From positions 1 through 26,971 of the forward strand of contig DBMM01000064.1 of the NCBI GenBank assembly GCA_002298925.1: a stretch of 26,971 nucleotides of DNA. The letters run 5' to 3'. The notes below the pieces were generated by a model, which was not told the DNA's origin, did no database searches, and saw only the letters and a list, made by a program, of their open reading frames with translations. Every line of letters starts with the position of its first letter. Position 1 is the stretch's first letter. This stretch comes from Geobacter sp. UBA698. Its GTDB lineage: Bacteria; Desulfobacterota; Desulfuromonadia; Geobacterales; Pseudopelobacteraceae. Of the stretch, positions 24,390 through 26,971 are shown one piece after another. The translations under genes were made by a program, and so were the position numbers.

Positions 24390-24410
24390 AATACGTTTCG
24401 AAACAGTATT
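24390..24410. promoter_or_regulatory. 21-base palindrome between regulator and peptidase genes
   Basis: AATAC-GTTT-CG-AAAC-A-GTATT is symmetric apart from one extra A. AGTATTA recurs at 24405-24411 and 24420-24426. It lies 139 bases before the peptidase ATG and could be an operator for the neighbouring LuxR-type protein. No clear -10/-35 pair is visible. Confidence 0.35.
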
Positions 24411-24548
24411 ACCCAAAAAGTATTAACACTTAAGATCTAAAACAATTTAGCCGTTAGTACTCTGGTTATCTCCGCAGACCATTGTATTGTTAACTCTAAG
24501 CAAAGATTTGAGCCGACTAACAAACATCATTCTAACAAGGAGGGTGTC

Positions 24549-26971
24549 ATGGGCAAACGAGTCATTTACGGAATCGTGATGCTGGTTGGGTTGACGATAC
24601 TTGCCGCCACACCGGCCTTGGCGCGTGTGGTGCACATCATCGACGACAACGACCGGGTCGTCTTGCATGGCAACGTGCATCCGTATGCACATCCCGAGAA
24701 TGACATGGGCGACACGGATGCTTCGCTGCCGATGGAGCGGATGATTCTACCGTTACGACTGGCACCCGCCAAGCAAGCCGAACTGGAGCGTATCATCGCC
24801 GAGCAGCAGGACCCGGCTTCTCCCAACTTCCACCGCTGGCTCACCCCGGAGGAATTTGGCGAGCGGTTCGGCCCGGGACCCGAAGAGGTCAGCGAGTTGA
24901 CCGGTTGGCTCAGCTCCCACGGCTTCGTTGTCGAGGAGGTGGCCAAGAGCCGTACCTGGGTCAACTTTTCCGGAGCCGTGTCCGACGTTAATCGTGCTTT
25001 TCACACGCAGATGCGCGACTACTACATCAACGGCCATGTCCACCATGCCAACAACAGAGATCCGGCGATCCCGCGCGGCCTGGCCGACCTGGTGGCCGGC
25101 GTGGTTTCCCTGCACAATATCCCCCATAAGCCGATGAACAGCGGCATCCGTTCCGTGGCGCCCGATAAAATCCGCCCCTATTACACCGCCGGAAACGGTT
25201 ACTACCTGGCTCCGGACGACTTTGCGACCATCTACAACGTCACCCCCCTCTACAATGCGGGCATTGACGGCACCGGCCAGAGCATTGCAATTGTCGGACG
25301 CAGTAAACCTCCCAGTGCCAACTGGGCCGCATTCCGCAGCATGATGGGGCTGCCGAGCAATCCGCCCCAGGTGATAGTAAATGGCGCCGACCCCGGTGAT
25401 CTGGGGGGGATCGAGGACCTCGAGGCTGACCTGGATATCGAATGGGCCGGGGCAGTAGCGAAGAACGCCACCATCAAGTTCGTCGTCTCCAAGTCCACCA
25501 GCTCATCGGATGGCGTGGACCTGTCCGCCCAGTACATCGTCAACAACAACCTGGCGCCGGTGATGACCACCAGCTTCGGCCTGTGCGAGGCTCTCATCGG
25601 GTCGGCCGGCAATGTTTTCTACAACAACCTCTGGTCACAGGCCGCCGCCCAGGGCATTACCTCGTTCGTCGCCTCGGCTGACACCGGTGCTTCATGCTGT
25701 AGCAGCAGCAACGCCGCCACCGGTTCGGGCCTTTCGGTTAACGGCCTTGCCTCTACACCTTACAATGTCGCGGTTGGCGGTACCCAGTTCAACGAAGGGT
25801 CCGGCAACTACTGGAATCCCTTCAACGGGACTACGAACGCTTCTGCCATCAGTTACATCCCGGAAGTTGCCTGGAACGAGAGCGGTAGCGTGTCCGGGGG
25901 GTCCGGCCTCTCGGCCACCGGCGGCGGCGCCTCCTCGATTTACGGCAAACCCTCCTGGCAGGTAAGTCCGGGAGTTCCGGCCGACGGCAAACGCGACGTT
26001 CCGGACGTCTCCCTCAGTGCGGCCGGCCATGACGCCTATTTGATCTGGACCCAGGGCGCTCTTGCCGCTGTTGGCGGCACCTCGGTCGCTGCCCCCTCCT
26101 TCGCCGGTCTCATGGCGCTTGTCGTGCAGAAGACCGGCCAGCGCCAAGGCAACGCCAACATTCGCCTCTATCAACTCGCCAACGCCCAGTACGGCTCCGG
26201 CGGCGCCACGGTCTTCCACGATATCACCTCCGGCAACAACAGTATCCCCGGAGTACCGGGTTACTCCTGCACCGCCGGCTATGACCCCGTCACGGGCCTC
26301 GGCTCGGTGGATGCAAATGCGCTCGTCGTGAACTGGGTCGGGCCCGCCATCCCCGACTTCTCGATTTCCGTTTCGCCGTTCGCGGTATCGGCAGTCCAGG
26401 GGAAATCGGGCACTACAACTATCAGTACGGCCGTCTCCGGCGGCTTCAACAATTCCATCTCACTGTCAACCTCGGGACTTCCGGCGGGTACTACGGCCGT
26501 CTTCTCCCCATCAACAATTGCTGTACCAGGTTCCGGCAGCTCGACGGTGACTCTTACTGCCGGGGCTTCAACCGTGCCAGGCAGCTATACCGTGACGATT
26601 ACAGGCACGGGCGGCGGCACGACGCACACTGCCACAATTGCCTTCACCGTCACCGCCAGTATCAGCAACACAACGCTGTTCAGTGACGGTTTTGAAGGGA
26701 GTGGCTGGTCAACAACACAGGTTTCGGGCAGAGGAGGCAGGTGGAGCCTGACCAACTCCGGCAGTTATCCCACTGTTTCACCGCACGGGGGAACCAGGCT
26801 GGCAGATTTCAACTCCTACTTCGCGGCAAGCGGCAACAAGACCCGTCTGTACCGGGCCACCGGCTTCACTGTTCCGACCAGTTACTCAACCGTGACACTG
26901 AAATTCTGGATGTACCACGACACCGGCTACCCCGGTTACAACGACCAGGTGCAGGCACAGGTTTCGACGAA
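24549..26971 (+). CDS. Secreted S53 (sedolisin/kumamolisin-type) peptidase, 3' end outside window
   Basis: 807 codons are visible and the frame runs off the window. AAGGAGGGTG precedes the ATG. The signal peptide is about residues 1-29. The propeptide (Pro-kumamolisin type) is about 55-200, with SPNFHRWLTPEEFGERFGP. The catalytic domain is about 215-595: Glu292 and Asp296 in EADLDIEW, the oxyanion Asp378 in SADTGAS, and nucleophile Ser512 in GGTSVAAPSF. The calcium site DITSGNN...YDPVTGLGSVDA is complete, so it should be active. After it come an Ig-like domain (about 600-700) and a region beginning LFSDGFEGSGW that resembles a jelly-roll, carbohydrate-binding or MAM-like domain. S53 enzymes are usually active at low pH. 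It is exported. It would reach the cell surface or the medium. Confidence 0.93.
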   Translation, partial: MGKRVIYGIVMLVGLTILAATPALARVVHIIDDNDRVVLHGNVHPYAHPENDMGDTDASLPMERMILPLRLAPAKQAELERIIAEQQDPASPNFHRWLTPEEFGERFGPGPEEVSELTGWLSSHGFVVEEVAKSRTWVNFSGAVSDVNRAFHTQMRDYYINGHVHHANNRDPAIPRGLADLVAGVVSLHNIPHKPMNSGIRSVAPDKIRPYYTAGNGYYLAPDDFATIYNVTPLYNAGIDGTGQSIAIVGRSKPPSANWAAFRSMMGLPSNPPQVIVNGADPGDLGGIEDLEADLDIEWAGAVAKNATIKFVVSKSTSSSDGVDLSAQYIVNNNLAPVMTTSFGLCEALIGSAGNVFYNNLWSQAAAQGITSFVASADTGASCCSSSNAATGSGLSVNGLASTPYNVAVGGTQFNEGSGNYWNPFNGTTNASAISYIPEVAWNESGSVSGGSGLSATGGGASSIYGKPSWQVSPGVPADGKRDVPDVSLSAAGHDAYLIWTQGALAAVGGTSVAAPSFAGLMALVVQKTGQRQGNANIRLYQLANAQYGSGGATVFHDITSGNNSIPGVPGYSCTAGYDPVTGLGSVDANALVVNWVGPAIPDFSISVSPFAVSAVQGKSGTTTISTAVSGGFNNSISLSTSGLPAGTTAVFSPSTIAVPGSGSSTVTLTAGASTVPGSYTVTITGTGGGTTHTATIAFTVTASISNTTLFSDGFEGSGWSTTQVSGRGGRWSLTNSGSYPTVSPHGGTRLADFNSYFAASGNKTRLYRATGFTVPTSYSTVTLKFWMYHDTGYPGYNDQVQAQVST

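Overview
The window looks like a chromosomal segment from a Geobacter-type member of the Desulfuromonadota. This is inference from content: a very large periplasmic c-type cytochrome with the CxxxxCH...CxxCH modules typical of Geobacter, an NHL-repeat protein beside it, a GEMM-I riboswitch built on the Geobacter scaffold, an HDOD protein, a PDZ/DUF512 iron-sulfur protein and a pst locus with PhoB-type boxes. Coding DNA is GC-rich. The spacers at about 12.1-12.4 kb and 15.9-16.4 kb are clearly more AT-rich.

Layout. 1-4 kb: the 3' end of a periplasmic-binding-protein-like gene, a terminator, an inverted pair of REP-like hairpins, a small lipoprotein and an orphan PAS sensor kinase. 3.9-7.5 kb: miaA-hfq with a terminator, a possible small leader ORF coupled to a PDZ/DUF512 protein, and a convergent HDOD gene. 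7.6-12.1 kb: the minus-strand phosphate locus pstS, terminator, pstC-pstA-pstB-phoU, with three Pho-box-like repeats. 12.4-13.1 kb: a GEMM-I riboswitch with an overlapping terminator in front of a Pro/Thr-rich Fn3 lipoprotein. 13.2-15.9 kb: a chemoreceptor with an altered signalling tip and an exported rhodanese-fold protein without its catalytic cysteine. 16.1-21.8 kb: a consensus promoter, a roughly 290-nt structured leader, an NHL beta-propeller protein and a 1339-residue cytochrome with 23 CxxCH and 3 CxxxxCH sites. 21.8-27 kb: a 20-residue peptide gene with a strong ribosome binding site and its own terminator, a DUF2252 protein, a LuxR-type regulator with a degenerate receiver, and an S53 (sedolisin) peptidase cut by the window end.

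Themes. Phosphate uptake (pst) and RNA metabolism (miaA, hfq) are standard housekeeping. The right half is an accessory region for cell-surface or periplasmic work: electron transfer (cytochrome plus NHL protein), surface lipoprotein expression under a cyclic-dinucleotide riboswitch, signalling proteins with altered active sites, and a secreted peptidase. The items most worth follow-up are the riboswitch with G at the ligand-selecting position, the 20-residue peptide ending in His-Pro-Cys, the 26-site cytochrome and the long leader in front of its operon. All functional statements come from reading the sequence; no database search was run.
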